The translations under genes were made by a program, and so were the position numbers. Source: Calliopum simillimum (Eukaryota > Arthropoda > Insecta > Diptera > Lauxaniidae). From it: 64,000 nucleotides of DNA. Where the stretch lies: NCBI GenBank assembly GCA_951812925.1, contig OX638368.1, forward strand, positions 24,243,187 to 24,307,186. The letters run 5' to 3'. A model generated the notes under the pieces. That model did not search any database, had not been told where the DNA came from, and saw only the letters and a list, made by a program, of their open reading frames with translations. Shown piece by piece: positions 1 to 11,061 of the stretch (position 1 is its first letter; the number at the start of each line of letters is the position of its first letter).

Positions 1-125
1 TCTATTTCCGGTTTGAGAGCGGGAGTTGTGCTCAACTCTAGCATTATACATATACATATGTAGTAGGCAAAAGAGCAGTCAAATAGACATTATATTAGGT
101 CTTCTTTGATTGAAAGTAGCTCTGC

Positions 126-607
126 TGTCTTTCCTTCTTTTTTCCTTTCTTTCTTACACAATTCATTGGGTACCAAGGACTGACACGCATGCTTCTACAA
201 AGAAGGCAGCAATGTAGGCCTTCTACGAACTCTTCTTATATGAAAGAACAGAAGCAGACAGGCTTGAACACCCTTCTTTCTTTCTTTCATTTTTCTTTAA
301 CATGACAACATCGTATTTCGATATTCGCTAATAATGACATGTCCTATATTGGATGTTATTAATATCTACTCTACCACATTAACCCAAAATATCTACCAAG
401 TAGTTTTTTCATTAAATATATTGAGAATCATGATGATTGAAATAAAATCTACAAAAAATATCGCTTGTCATAAAAAAGGAAAGAAGCAGGCATGCTGCCT
501 TCCATTATTCCTTTCTTCTTTTCTTACAAATATTGTCAAGGCCTGACACGAATATTTCCACTAAGAAGGGGCTATGCAGGACCTATGCGATTGCTTCTTG
601 TATGAAT
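126..607. repeat. Diverged direct duplication of a roughly 110-bp unit
   Basis: Two copies (about 126-246 and 503-607) share the same order of motifs: a CTTTCTT-rich stretch, then CTGACACG, then a purine block with AAGAAGG, then GGCCT or GGACCT, then CTTCTTRTATGAA. Identity is moderate, with small indels. No coding potential is apparent. The surrounding 1-760 is AT-rich and has no gene that I recognise. Confidence 0.45.
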
Positions 608-759
608 ATATAACACCATGCTTAGATATAGTAAAGCAAATGTCAAGCTGTCAGGCTGTTTTTTCAAGGCATCGGAGCATGTTTTAAAGATATTAAAGAA
701 GGCAAGAAAGAAAACATTGTTATGAGCAGGCATTGTGCATTCTATCTACATAGAGCAAA

Positions 760-1265
760 AAATTACCCCTAAAAACAAGAAGATAAACATATTTTACTAT
801 TAATTCCTATTAAAAATAGAAAACAATATGCATTTTCTATAGTGAAATCTCTATGAGTTAACTAAGAAAATCTATATATTTATACACAAGACAAAAATGT
901 TTTTCAAGAAAATTTCTCATAAAATTAAGATGATTTTCACATTATTTTCAATAGAGTGAAAACATTATTCAAGAAAAAATCGTAAGTATTGAATATTCTT
1001 AATATTACAAGGTACATATAAATGGCAACAGAAATTTTAAGAAGATTTACTACATGGTTTTAATGTGACTTTCTTTTTGGATGAAAACCATAGCGATATC
1101 TTCTTGCATTTGTTCTATTTTATGTGGTCGATTGGGCTCTGTGTACGTCTGGGATATACTAAAGTACCATAGTCCCCGCTCTTCCCTTAAATTTAAATTT
1201 ACAAATTAATGTCGGGTCTCCTAAAAGTTAATAATGCACTAAATGATTCAAGTAATTTAATTGAA
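760..1265. other. AT-rich intergenic stretch, nothing recognised
   Basis: No open frame of note, no terminal repeats and no RNA gene signals were seen. Confidence 0.5.
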
Positions 1266-1267
1266 AT

Positions 1268-2200
1268 CTTTTAGCAATTTTTTGTGAAATTTATTGCTTG
1301 AAGGCATATCCATACTTTGTCTAGTTTTTATGCAAAAAAAAAAAAAAAAAAAGAATCAAATACATTCAAACTTCCCCATAACGAACTTCTATATAACGAA
1401 TTCTATTACGAATTGATAAACAGGCTTTTTTGTTCTTTTTTTAATGTGTTTCGATTTTAAATTATAACGAAACTCTCTATACCGAATTTTTCTCTACAAC
1501 GAACAAATTTTGTCGGAGGAAATGGAACTATCTTTTTGAGTTTTTGATATAACGAAATATTTCGAATACTTCTTTTTAACGCATATTAACAAAACAACAC
1601 ATTGAGAAAAAAATAAAATAAATATACAGGATTGTCAAAAGTTTAAAATAACGAAAGGAGACAGAAAACGAAGAAAACTAAAGTGTCACCATTTCTGTAT
1701 AACGAATTCTCTTTATAACAATGTTATTTTCTTGTCCCGTGTGAATGGTACCGTCTCGTATGAACATATTTTAGCAATCTTAGTAAAATTTATTGCTCAA
1801 AAGCATATTTTGTCTTGTTTTTATTTAAAAAAAAGAAGTACCTTAAAACTTTGCTTTAACGAATTTCTATATAACGAAGCTTTCCCTATTACGAATTAGA
1901 AGTTTGAAGCACAAACAGGCTTTTTTTATTCTGCTTTTATTGTGTTTTGGTTTTTAATTATAACGAATTTCTATATAGCGTTTTTTTTTTTCACTATAAC
2001 GAACAAATTTTTCTACGGGAAATTGTACTTTCCACATACGATTTTCATTTCTATAAAACGAATTTTTTGAAGTACAATAAATGAAACATCGTACATAAAA
2101 CATTTAAACGGGTTCCTCAAAATTTGAAAATAACGACATGGGAATGGTTCCGATTCATATGAGCTTTTAGCAACCCAGATCAAGGTTTTATTATAGAACA
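1268..2200. repeat. Tandem duplicated repeat rich in TATAACGAA motifs
   Basis: The segments 1268-1530 and 1773-2030 are diverged direct copies about 500 bp apart. Both run from a GCAAT...ATTTATTGCT block through an A-run into several TATAACGAA/ATTACGAAT motifs. About a dozen AACGAA motifs occur in the interval, and a third partial start lies near 2137 (GGGAATGGTTCC, compare GTGAATGGTACC at 1741). AACGAA-rich subterminal arrays are known from some pogo/Tigger-type DNA transposons. Assignment to that group is my inference, because I see no transposase here. Confidence 0.55.
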
Positions 2201-2204
2201 AGTC

Positions 2205-2740
2205 AAAGTAATCAGTAAACAGTGCGAGGCGTGACAGTTTAAACGTATAAATTAAAAACTGGTACCTACACTTAACCCGACAAAACAGTCGACGTGACAG
2301 TATGAGGCAAATACTTAAGTAGTCTACAAATGTTTGAAAATGTCACTCCAAAGTCTTGTGCATTAACTTACAAAACGAATTATTTTTATGATAGTCATAA
2401 ATATTTAAAAGTGAGAAAAACCACAACAGCAAAATCAAATTTAATTCATAACCGTAAAAAATTCGTTTTAAAAATCGCACTAAAATTCATTAAAACTTTT
2501 AATTACTTAATAAAAATAAACTTAAGCCAGAAAAACTCATCACAATTATGAGAAAAGCCATTTGGCAATTTATATGACGCATATAATGTAGATTGATTTT
2601 GTTATAAGCACAGGAGCATCCCTTGTAGAAAAAGGTAGACGAAAATTAAAGACCTCGCATGATGAACCTAGGAAATTTAGTGATCTATCAAAGCGATTGA
2701 TTTAAAAAAAAACGGTTTGGTCTGACCCAGAATGAGTGGA
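2205..2740. other. AT-rich intergenic stretch, nothing recognised
   Basis: One weak 73-codon open frame lies at 2330-2551. Its composition (Lys/Asn/Phe/Leu-rich) is what random AT-rich DNA gives, so I do not call it a gene. Confidence 0.5.
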
Positions 2741-2847
2741 TGAATAACCGAATCAACAAAAACAAATATGGCAAAGAAAAAGTTATTCAGAATAGTCCCA
2801 GAAATCTTAAATTTTTCGGTGTTTTACCGATTTCTACCCACCCTGTA
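2740..2847. mobile_element. Solo terminal fragment of the foldback family also at 10318-11059
   Basis: The block around 2795-2845 (CCCAGAAATCTTAAATTTTT, CGGTGTTTTACCG, CCACCCTGTA) aligns with 11010-11061 (CCAGGAATCTTGCG, CGGTGTTCTACGG, CCATCCTGTA), the right end of the complete element. It stops at a TA dinucleotide. The other arm is absent, so this is a truncated copy. Confidence 0.55.
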
Positions 2848-2864
2848 TACGAAAGATTGTGAAA

Positions 2865-3359
2865 CAAAAATCTTATCATAATTTTATATTGAACTAATTA
2901 AACAGTCATTTTTGCAATTTTTCAACAACAGACGAAAGCAAGTGTTAACATGGAAATTGATTACATATGTTTCGGCTACTTCCACATACATATTTATATA
3001 TTTTTCATATATAAACATGTATATAGCCTCATCAGATCAGTTTTAGTTAAATCTTGCCAGAAACCGTACTCGAACCCGTGACTCCGGTTTTCTAATGAAA
3101 GAGAACGCGGTGCTTAAGCGATTGTGCTATAGGCCACGAGTAAACTCTCTGAGCAGGATCGCCATTATGCATAACTCATAAGGCTCACTAGCGCCGTCTG
3201 TTGTGAAAAATTGCCAAATTGTTAGTTGGTAACACACTCTGGTTTTGAGACATGCTACGCTAGCTACAATTAAATTTAGAAAAAGCGCGTTGGTACTTTC
3301 ATTAGTACTATACAAGCAATAAAAAACAGTCAATAAACTAACTTCAAAAATCTTATCAT
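2865..3359 (-). mobile_element. 465-bp insertion flanked by a 15-bp direct repeat
   Basis: The 15-mer CAAAAATCTTATCAT occurs at 2865-2879 and again at 3345-3359, as expected of a target-site duplication from a LINE or SINE-type insertion. The insert contains a minus-strand tRNA-like promoter (separate entry). It also contains an internal inverted repeat (about 2914-2940 against 3194-3221) around the motif CGTCTGTTGT. The tRNA-like part is not at the 5' edge, so a plain tRNA-headed SINE does not fully explain it. Confidence 0.45.
3060..3140 (-). ncRNA. tRNA-like Pol III promoter (SINE or tRNA relic)
   Basis: On the minus strand, an A box TAGCACAATCG (3129-3119) fits TRGYNNARNNG. It is followed 42 bp later by GGTTCGAGTAC (3076-3066), one mismatch from the B-box consensus GGTTCRANNCC. 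A convincing acceptor stem cannot be drawn, so this is a tRNA-derived element rather than a working tRNA. Confidence 0.45.
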
Positions 3360-3790
3360 TATATCATTTTGCACGTATTAAATGGTTTTTGCTCCACTGT
3401 GCAATGTCTGCTGTAAGAGATTATGTACAGAATTGTCGTTAAAATGATAAATTGCTATCCGCACGACACTCTTTGTACCATAATTATATAGCTGGTAAAT
3501 GTTGTATTTCTTATTGACGTTTATGAGTCCAAGCGGGGGTAAACAGATTCATGTACACTGAAAAAAAAAACGCTTTCAGACGCACTTTCTAAAACAACAC
3601 GAATCTATTGTATTGTTTTCAAAATAATGATAGATGATGTTCACTTATTTAAATAAACTACATAGAGTTTGCCCAAATTCTACCATTTCGATATGATTCT
3701 AAAAAAGCCATGCCTTTAGAGTTGCAACCTATGGCCTTTTTGTCATTAATGGCACTACCCTCTTAAAAACAAACAGTTTTTAATGTTCTT
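3360..3790. other. Intergenic stretch, nothing recognised
   Basis: Ordinary AT-rich DNA with a short A-run near 3560. Confidence 0.5.
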
Positions 3791-3794
3791 TCTT

Positions 3795-4020
3795 AAAGTG
3801 CATTCTGTCTTCATAACGAATTTCAAAAAAATTGATGCAGCGGTTTAGCCGTGAGAGCGTTTTTTCCATTAAGGGGCGTGGCACCGCCCACTTCAAACAT
3901 AAAGTACCACTATTGTTACTTATTGCTAAGCATATCTCCATACCAAATTTCATAAAAATCGATGCAGCCGTTTAGCGGTGAGAGCGTTTTTTTATTTAGG
4001 GGCGTGACACCGCCCAATTT
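3795..4020 (-). repeat. Two units of the 125-bp G repeat, inverted relative to 35606-36190
   Basis: Two tandem units each read GATGCAGC..TTTAGC, GTGAGAGCGTTTTTT, then GGGGCGTGRCACCGCCCA. These are the reverse complement of the units at 35606-36190 (GGGCGGTGCCACGCCCC, AACGCTCTCACGGCTAA, GCAGCGAT). Unit spacing is about 125-130 bp. Confidence 0.7.
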
Positions 4021-4099
4021 TAAAAAAGGAAAATTTTGTGCGTTGCTCCTCCTTACGATCTTTTCATCAAAAAAAAAAGAAGCGAGTATGTTGAGATTA

Positions 4100-4680
4100 A
4101 GGCATAGGAACAGTGACTGAACGAAAAATGTCGGCAAAATTCCGAAAGTGTCGAAATACATTGAAGAAAGCGGTAAAAGTCGAGTGATATTTAACATTTA
4201 AGTATAAGTTAGAATCCAAAAATATCAATAACATCCAAAATATCAGTAAAGGTCCAAAAGCATTGAAAAATATAGAAATACATCAAAGAAATCGTTTAAA
4301 GTCCAAGTTCATGGAAAAACATTTCAAATATGTATGGGAAAAGTCCAAAAATATCGAAAAATTTGAAATAAATCGAAGAAATTGGTAAAAGTCTAAGTGT
4401 ATCGAAAAACATGAAAAATATCGGTAAAGGTCCGAAAGTATCGAAATACATCGAGAAATCGGCAAAAGCCTTAAAGTATCGAAAAACATCTAAGATATAG
4501 GTTAGAGTCAAAAAGTATCAAAAACATCCAAACAGTCCAAAAGTATTGAAAAATATCGAAATACAGCGAAGAAATCAGTATAAGTCCAAGTGTACCAAAG
4601 AACATTCAAAATATTGGTAAAAATCAGAAAGCACCAATCGACAAAGATTGAAAAACATCTAAAATTTTAACTTATCTATA
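4100..4680. repeat. Degenerate minisatellite of AARTCCRAAA / ATCGAAAAA units
   Basis: The interval is built from recurring phrases in the order GTCCAAAAGTATCG, AAAAACATC, GAAATACATCGAAGAAATC, GGTAAAAGTC, with a period of about 40-80 bp and many substitutions. Long minus-strand open frames here (93, 71 and 68 codons) are by-products of the low-complexity repeat and not genes. Confidence 0.65.
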
Positions 4681-4982
4681 TATAATAATACGCAAGACAA
4701 AAACTTGTTCTCCCTTTTTTACTATGTTAGAAATGGATTATGACTTAGAATTATACACTATTAGAAAGGTATTTGTGTGTAAAAGTGCACAAAGTTAAAA
4801 TTATTTTAATACGTTGCCCTTAAGCCTGCCAAAATTGAATATAAATTTTTCAATACAAACAACAATAAAATACGCCGTCACAGAGCTGAAAAAAGGATAC
4901 AGCACAAAGAAAAAACAAAAAGCAAGGCACTGTTTGTGTTTTTTGTTTTGTTTACTTTTCACATTTGTCATTGTGCCAGGGA

Positions 4983-5102
4983 TGATAAATGAGCTTTTCT
5001 ATTTTGTACCAAATAGCAAAAAAAGTACTAAAACTGTCCAAAAAGTACTAAATTATATAATACATTTGTGGTTAAATTTTGACCATTGAGTGATTCTAGT
5101 AT
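4983..5102 (+). repeat. 120-bp dispersed repeat, copy 1
   Basis: Matches 19359-19480 in the same orientation, with about ten differences by eye. Homology starts at TGATAAATGAGC and ends at GATTCTAGYATA. No terminal inverted repeats are visible, so this is probably an internal piece or the edge of a larger dispersed family. Confidence 0.75.
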
Positions 5103-5104
5103 AT

Positions 5105-6070
5105 GTATATAGCTGCCCCAAAAAAGCAACTTTCTAGAAAAGAACCGAGGTTAAAAAAAATGTACTGTTTTATCAAAATCTTCTTTGTTCTTCAATTTAA
5201 AAAGTTTTCGTAACGAATTGTAATTTTTATAGTGTAAAGAAATAAATTACAGTAGACCTGTTGGCACCACAATTTGAATTTTTTTTTTTACATCACAATG
5301 TTAGTCACGCGATTACAACAAAAATGTGAAAATTTTTTTGGCAGCAGAATAAAAAAAAAAACTGCATCTGATTTGAGAAAATTCAGTAGAAACTGAATTT
5401 TTGTTTTTAGCATGAAATAGAAATTTAGACGATGTCATATGGCCAGAGTTCTGTAAAATAAAAAGTTTCATGAAAGAAAATATTTCGAAGAATTTCTTTA
5501 AATTACACATAACAGTGCGATGTATTAGGCAAATTAGATTTTACATGCATAATGGTGGCAATTTGTTGAAAAATAGTTTTCTATTATTTTAAAAATATAA
5601 AGGTTTTTTTATGAAGTTAACGATTTAAAAGTGCGAAGAGTGAAATGTTTTCTATTGGGTTCATTATATATGAAAACTGATATCGGAGCACGGTGGCGTC
5701 TTCGGAACTTTAATCAAAAAATAAAGTTCAAGGCATACACAAAAATTAAAATTTTTCGGAATGCATCCATAGTTGTTCCGTCAGTTCTAATTAGAAGTTG
5801 CACCATCTGCAAAGTGCATCCAAGTTTAATACAAATCCGGCTCTAACAAGTATTTGCAATACGAAAAAAAAACCTACTAAGGAACAACTTTAAGTAAATG
5901 TTCGCCAAAAATAATTATCTTCCAAGTAAAATGAATTTACTCCAGCAATAAAAATTAAAATTAAAAATTTAATGCAACAATTAAACGTTATCAAGAAAAG
6001 CAACAAAAGCCACAACAACAACAATCGAAGCGGCAAACAAAAAGAAAAAGCAACAAAGAAACGATCAACA
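5105..6070. other. AT-rich intergenic stretch, no convincing gene
   Basis: Short open frames (5313-5510 minus, 5631-5846 plus) have no recognisable domain and random-like composition. From about 5980 the base composition becomes more balanced (CAACAA-rich), leading into the small open frame at 6073. Confidence 0.4.
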
Positions 6071-6072
6071 AA

Positions 6073-6294
6073 ATGAAAAGCGTTGAAACAAAGGCGGCAC
6101 ATGACGTAAATAAAGCAAATAGTCCAGTTGCAGCCGATTGGCAACAATGTTTGGCATCAATAATTGCCAGAAATTATATCCAACCATAAGTTTTAGCAAC
6201 AACATTAAAAAGCAATGCTTATCATTTAATACATGTTCCGAAATAAACTTCTGGAAAAATAAGAAAATTTATCATATTGTATATAGTAAGTAAG
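6073..6294 (+). CDS. Possible small open reading frame, 73 codons, unrecognised
   Basis: An ATG in good insect start context (CAACAAAATG) opens a 73-codon frame. The first 36 or so codons have balanced composition and few AT-biased residues (Val, Ala, Asp, Gln, Trp present). The second half is AT-rich and random-looking. No domain, signal peptide or membrane segment is evident, and the opposite strand also carries an 85-codon frame over part of the same DNA (5890-6147). It may be a low-copy non-coding stretch. I list it only because it stands out from the neighbouring repeats. Confidence 0.15.
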
Positions 6295-6727
6295 CTAAAA
6301 TGGGTAGCCAAAGAAAATTGTCTAGTTTCAATTGAAATCTGTTCCTTGGTATACCTATTGTAGGATATTTCTCTGGTGAAAACTTCACGTGTGTAAGAAC
6401 TTTTTTGTATAGAAAACTTTTCTGTTTGGCTACATAATGCGGAAAAAAAAGTTCACAAAAATAGTACATATATCAAAAATGTTTAAGTTCTGAATCAAAT
6501 GATTTTCGAATGGTACTGACCACGGCTCGTTTGAACTCTGTTTAACCCAAAGGTCCTTGCATTCCATTTTTTTCATGCAAAGTTATTTACTGAGGTCCAA
6601 ATATACAGAAAATGTTTTTTTTTTTGAAATCGTTATAAAATGGTATTCACATTGTTTCTGTATAAAATAAAAGGTTTGACAAAAACTAACTAAAAAACTC
6701 ATATAAGGGGGAAGCCCGGGACACGTG

Positions 6728-7005
6728 GCACCCCAGGCGATATGACACTCCAGGTGATATGGCACCCCAGGTGATATAGCATCCCAGGTAATTTACCACA
6801 CTAGGTAATATGGCACCCCAGGTGATATGGCACCCCAGGTGATATGGCACACCAAGTTATATGGCACCCCAGGTGATATGGCACCCCAGGTGTTATGGCA
6901 TCCCAGGTGATATGGCACCCCAGGTGATATGGCACCCCAGGTGATATGGCACCCCAAGTTATATGGCACCCCAGATAATATGGCACCCCAGGTGATATGG
7001 CACCC
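6728..7005. repeat. 17-bp minisatellite, about 16.5 units
   Basis: The unit is GGCACCCCAGGTGATAT, with individual copies carrying one to five changes. Because 17 is not a multiple of three, three units make a 51-bp period. This produces the overlapping minus-strand repetitive frames rich in Gly, Cys, His, Trp and Pro, which are artefacts. The array is much richer in GC than its surroundings. A related non-tandem phrase (GGCACCC...GTGATATGG..GGTGCC) recurs at about 7340-7382. Confidence 0.95.
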
Positions 7006-7009
7006 CATT

Positions 7010-7755
7010 CAATTTGAATGCTTGCAGCTTTCGTAGCATTCAAATATGGGGACAGCTTAAATCATTTATGCGAGAGACTTCGCGCTAGTAGTTCCTTTGG
7101 CTGAAGTTGCTATACATTATTAGGGCGCGGCTTAGACAAAATTGGGAATATTACGGGTAACTTTTTGTTGCATATATTTTGAGAAACAACAGAGCGGTGA
7201 GTATATGAAACAGTTATATAGCGCATATATCAAAATAAACAGAATTGAATGTGATTTTATTTTCATATGAATATGAACGCGAGTGAACATGTTTATTCGT
7301 TTGGTGGCACTTTTATTCGGTATATACGAAAAAAGTGAAATGGCACCCATTTACTGAGAGTGATATGGTTCCGGTGCCATTTTCCCCTTTGCATGTTATA
7401 AGATTTTTGGGAGTACAAATATGAAGCGCTTGAACGTACAGTCACTCCAGAACACAACCAATGCCACGTATGGTGGTTCCAAAGAAGAGTACTTATAAAC
7501 GTAAAGTGATTAGGTACTTGTTATGATTCTTCCGATGAAGTTCAAGAAAATATTTTGCTATAAAATAAATCTGATAGGTTTTTTAGAATGCGAAGAAGAT
7601 TATGCACAAACCACTAAACCAGATAATTGTATTCAGTGCGCATTGCGTTATAAATTAAATAAGGAATTAATTCCTATTAAGTTTCTTTAAAAAACGTCTT
7701 TTAATTTTGGTTTTATAGCAGTTCAACAAAAAGTGGCAAAATCTGCTTAAGTCAT
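7010..7755. other. Intergenic stretch, nothing beyond a minisatellite-like remnant
   Basis: Apart from the phrase at about 7340-7382 related to the 17-bp array, no feature was recognised. Confidence 0.45.
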
Positions 7756-8110
7756 TCTGTGGCATTTTGACAAAACAAACTAGCTCGAAATTGACATCTT
7801 TGCAGGAGAGCTAAAAAACTGTTTAACTGCTTTTCAGTAATGTGGCTCGATTTCATTGATTTAGCGTTAAATCTCCTCTTTCAAAACATTTTTACATATC
7901 TTCAACTGTCAGCTGTTAAATTATTTTCTTTTTTTGATTAGCAACACCTCACCGCACGAATGGCGCTAAGTTAAAATTATGGGACACCCTTAAATCTCTG
8001 GAACTGGAAACCATAGAAATATGTTATACCAAAGAAAGCGTATTTAAATTTCATACGTATTACAAAAATCCTGGAGAATTATCTTATCTCGAGTTGTCAA
8101 AAGTCCACAG
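7756..8110 (-). mobile_element. MITE family M1, copy 1 (inverted)
   Basis: The right end reads TTGTCAAAAGTCCACAG, the reverse complement of the head CTGTGGACTTTTGACAA. The left end has TGTGGCATTTTGACAAAAC. Internal blocks (the GGAGAATT / ATCTTATCTC segment, the TTAGCAACACCTCACC segment and the TTCAGTAATGTGGC segment) are reverse complements of the copies at 18641-19002 and 29221-29602. Confidence 0.8.
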
Positions 8111-9407
8111 AATTGATAGCTTCAATCTTTTTCTATAAATTTTGCCGAACTCGTGAATCATCACCAATTTTGTAATTTTACTTTGTTTTGATTATCTTCA
8201 ATGTAAGTTTGATTCATATATTTTATCTTTTTCGAATGGAAAATAACAGGGCTCTTTTTTTGACAAAAATTGGAAGAACAAAATATCCCTACTGAAAGGG
8301 AAATTTCCATAACCGAAATATTAACGATTGCAAATGCTCCGTTTTGAGAAGGGAATAAATTCTTGAGAGGGAATTTCTCGACTCGCTGATGTGTGTCAAA
8401 TGAAAAAAAAAAACTTTTTTTAATTTGTTTTTTTTTTTTTTTTTTTTTTGTGCTAATGCCATTTTACGCGTCACAATGACTGGACTATAAGAAATGAAAC
8501 ATTTTTTGTTTGGTGCATGCATTATAATTGAGGAAGCAATTTTTTACCAATGGCGGTTTACGAATATTTTAGTTTTTTTCTTCTTTTGTATGCCTACTTA
8601 ATAGCGTTTTCAAAGAAAAGCCGTCGGCTTATGTCAATCTGACAAGCGTAACTATCTATATATATGTAGTACAACAATAAAAATACATAATATTTTTAAT
8701 GCAACAACAAATAGTACAACAATAACAATTATATTAATTCAGCTGACAATAAGATCGTGAGGTTTTTCTATTTTTTCATATGCAGTTGATGATGAAGAGC
8801 CCAAACAATACGTTGCTTATCTGCGATAAATATGCTATGCGGTTTTTGAGTTGAACAGTTGGCAACACTTGAAATTATTTGCACTTGCACTGATAGTAGT
8901 CAACATTATTATTATTGTTATATGTAGTTGGCAGCACTTATGCTGTTGTTGTTGCTTAATTAATCATCATAATCGCTGAATGCACTTTTTTGTTGTTGCA
9001 ATTGCAACAACAGCATATGGTATTATATGACCAATTTATGTACACTCTGTCAATGCATTAGTAATGCCAACAGATAAAACCTTTTAATTGCAAACAAAAG
9101 ATTTAAATAGCATGCGTTTAAAATCGCATTTGTGGTAACATTGTGTGAGAGAAAAAAAAATTGTATTTAATTGTTGATTATTTTATTATGAAGCAATTTT
9201 AATTAAACAATGAATAAATGTAAATTTCATCAAGTTTTTTTTTTTTTTTTTTGCTTTTACTAACTCGGTAAGTACATCAGACTGTCATAATTAAAAAATA
9301 ATAATTTCTGTGATATGTAAATACGCAGAAATAACTGGCAATTCATGTTTTTTTTTTGTGTAAAAGGAAATCATAATGATATCTTATGAAGTGACGTCAT
9401 GAGAAAT
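8111..9407. other. AT-rich stretch with homopolymer runs and one hairpin
   Basis: Contains long T runs (about 8430-8449 and 9236-9252). A CAACAA/TTGTTG hairpin lies at about 8938-9020 (ATGCTGTTGTTGTTGC against GCAACAACAGCATATG). No gene was recognised. Confidence 0.5.
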
Positions 9408-10314
9408 CAGGGTGTATCGCATATGGCTACGAAACTTTTAGGAGGTGATAGCGAAGGCCAAGACAAACAAAATATTGCACCTAAAATGGGGCCTTAAATG
9501 TACCGCTGAAGAATTATAGGGTTAAAATTGATTTTCTAACTTTTTTTTAGAAAAAAATAGAAAAAAAAAAGAATTCATGGGTCACACCAGCGTTTGGGAG
9601 AAAAATTTTTTAAAAGAAACTTTAAGCTAATTGTATGAGTTTTCTAAGAGTGTATTTGTTTTCTAGGGTTTAGAAGGATATCGCTAAGGTTCTGGACTTT
9701 TAAATCGGTAGTGCATTTGTTATATCAATTTTTTAATTTGAGGTCTGAAAATATTACATTTCTATGTAACATACAGGTTACTCGCATGAGTTGCGCTGCA
9801 TATGATGTGCGCGCTGCCTTTTATCTACTGGGGCGTTCAAATGGATTGTTCTTGAAAAGTATTTTTTTCTGACCTGAATTAAAGAAATTGGTATGACAAA
9901 TGTACTACCGAATTAAAGGAAATTTAACGAGGATTTTAAAAAAATTTATAGAAGGGTATATTAATAGGACTTTTTTCAAACTAAAATCACAGCCAAAATT
10001 AAAAAATAGGAAGAAATTAAAATATCAATTTTATAGGTGCAGAACTATGCAAAATCCTTCAAAACTCTATAAACTAAATACACTCCAAGAAAGCTCATAC
10101 AATTATGCAAAACTTTCCTGCAAAAAAGTTTTCTCTAAAATGCTAGGGTGACCAAAGAAATTTTTTTTTTTTTTATAAAAAATGTCAGAAAATCAGTTTT
10201 AACCCTATTTAACCCTCAGGGGTATATTTTAGACCGATCTTTAAGTGCAATTTTTTTAGTCTTGACCTCCTTTATCACCTCCTAGAAACTTCGTAACCTT
10301 ATGCGATACACCCT
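9408..10314. mobile_element. Foldback element F1, about 0.9 kb
   Basis: The ends are inverted repeats: CAGGGTGTATCGCATA...ACGAAACTTTTAGGAGGTGATA at the left and TATCACCTCCTAGAAACTTC...TATGCGATACACCCT at the right. Homology between the arms continues inwards (GGGGCCTTAAATGTA and AGGGTTAAAA on the left; their complements AACCCT and CTCAGGGGTATATTTTAG near 10200-10230). No transposase frame is present, so it is non-autonomous. A fragment of its end recurs at 62697-62745. Confidence 0.8.
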
Positions 10315-10317
10315 ATA

Positions 10318-11059
10318 CAAGGTAGTTGGTAATCGGTAGAACACTGGAAAATGTAAGATTTCTGAAACAATTCTGAAAAAATTTTCTTAGATCCGTTTTT
10401 CGAAATTCGCAAAACTGACGGAGATGTAGCCATCGGAAGATCGGAATACAGCTTTATGAAAACCGAAACTGGAAAATCGGAACCCCTAGATGAATTTTAA
10501 TAATATTGGGGTCATATGAAAGGTATTTTGATTGACTACAAATCCTGGTTTTCGAGATATGGCAAATTTTCGAAAATTTTGAGCAGTTTTTTTTTAAAGC
10601 ACTATTTTTCCAAAAACTGTTTTATCAACACATAATTTTGTTAACAAATTATAAAAGCCCAATTTATTCCTTTCATTTAATATATAATTTGTACCTGATT
10701 TCCTTTACTAACATATTTTTTTAAAGGAAAACAAATAAGTATACCAAAGAAATTTTCATGCAATTGACATAACATTACAATAGCACCGAAAATTTGCCAT
10801 ATTTGGAAAATCATGACTCGGATTTCAAACTTTGCACCAATTTTGTAGCCAATTAAAGTACCTTTCATATGACACCAATATTATTAATATCCATCAAAGG
10901 GTTCCGAGCTTATACCGGTTTTCATAAAGCTATATCCCGATCTTCCGATGGCTATACCTCAGTTTTGATAATTTCGAAAAATGGAACTAAGAAAAGTTGT
11001 ACAGAATATTTCCAGGAATCTTGCGTTTTTCGGTGTTCTACGGAATCCCAACCATCCTG
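10318..11059. mobile_element. Foldback element F2, about 0.74 kb
   Basis: Arms at about 10318-10590 and 10785-11059 are inverted copies. Paired blocks include GGTAGAACACTGG / CGGTGTTCTACGG, CCATCGGAAGATCGG / CGATCTTCCGATGG and GGGGTCATATGAAAGGTA / TACCTTTCATATGACACC. The outer edges begin CAAGGTAGTTGG and end CCAACCATCCTG, bounded by TA on both sides, as for Tc1/mariner-type MITEs. It abuts F1 with only TATA-type sequence between. Confidence 0.8.
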
Positions 11060-11061
11060 TA

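Noticed and set aside
3916..4511. Three Phe/Leu/Ser-rich minus-strand frames with repeated DTFG/PISS phrases
   Set aside because: They come from the degenerate minisatellite at 4100-4680; the repeats are in the DNA, in more than one frame.
6710..7005. CRISPR array
   Set aside because: The 17-bp repeats are directly adjacent with no unique spacers, and the DNA is clearly from an insect nucleus.
6793..7043. Two minus-strand frames with Gly-Cys-His-Ile-Thr-Trp repeats, looking like a repetitive secreted protein
   Set aside because: They are the reading of a 17-bp DNA minisatellite in different frames. The same motif appears in overlapping frames, and there is no signal peptide or gene context.
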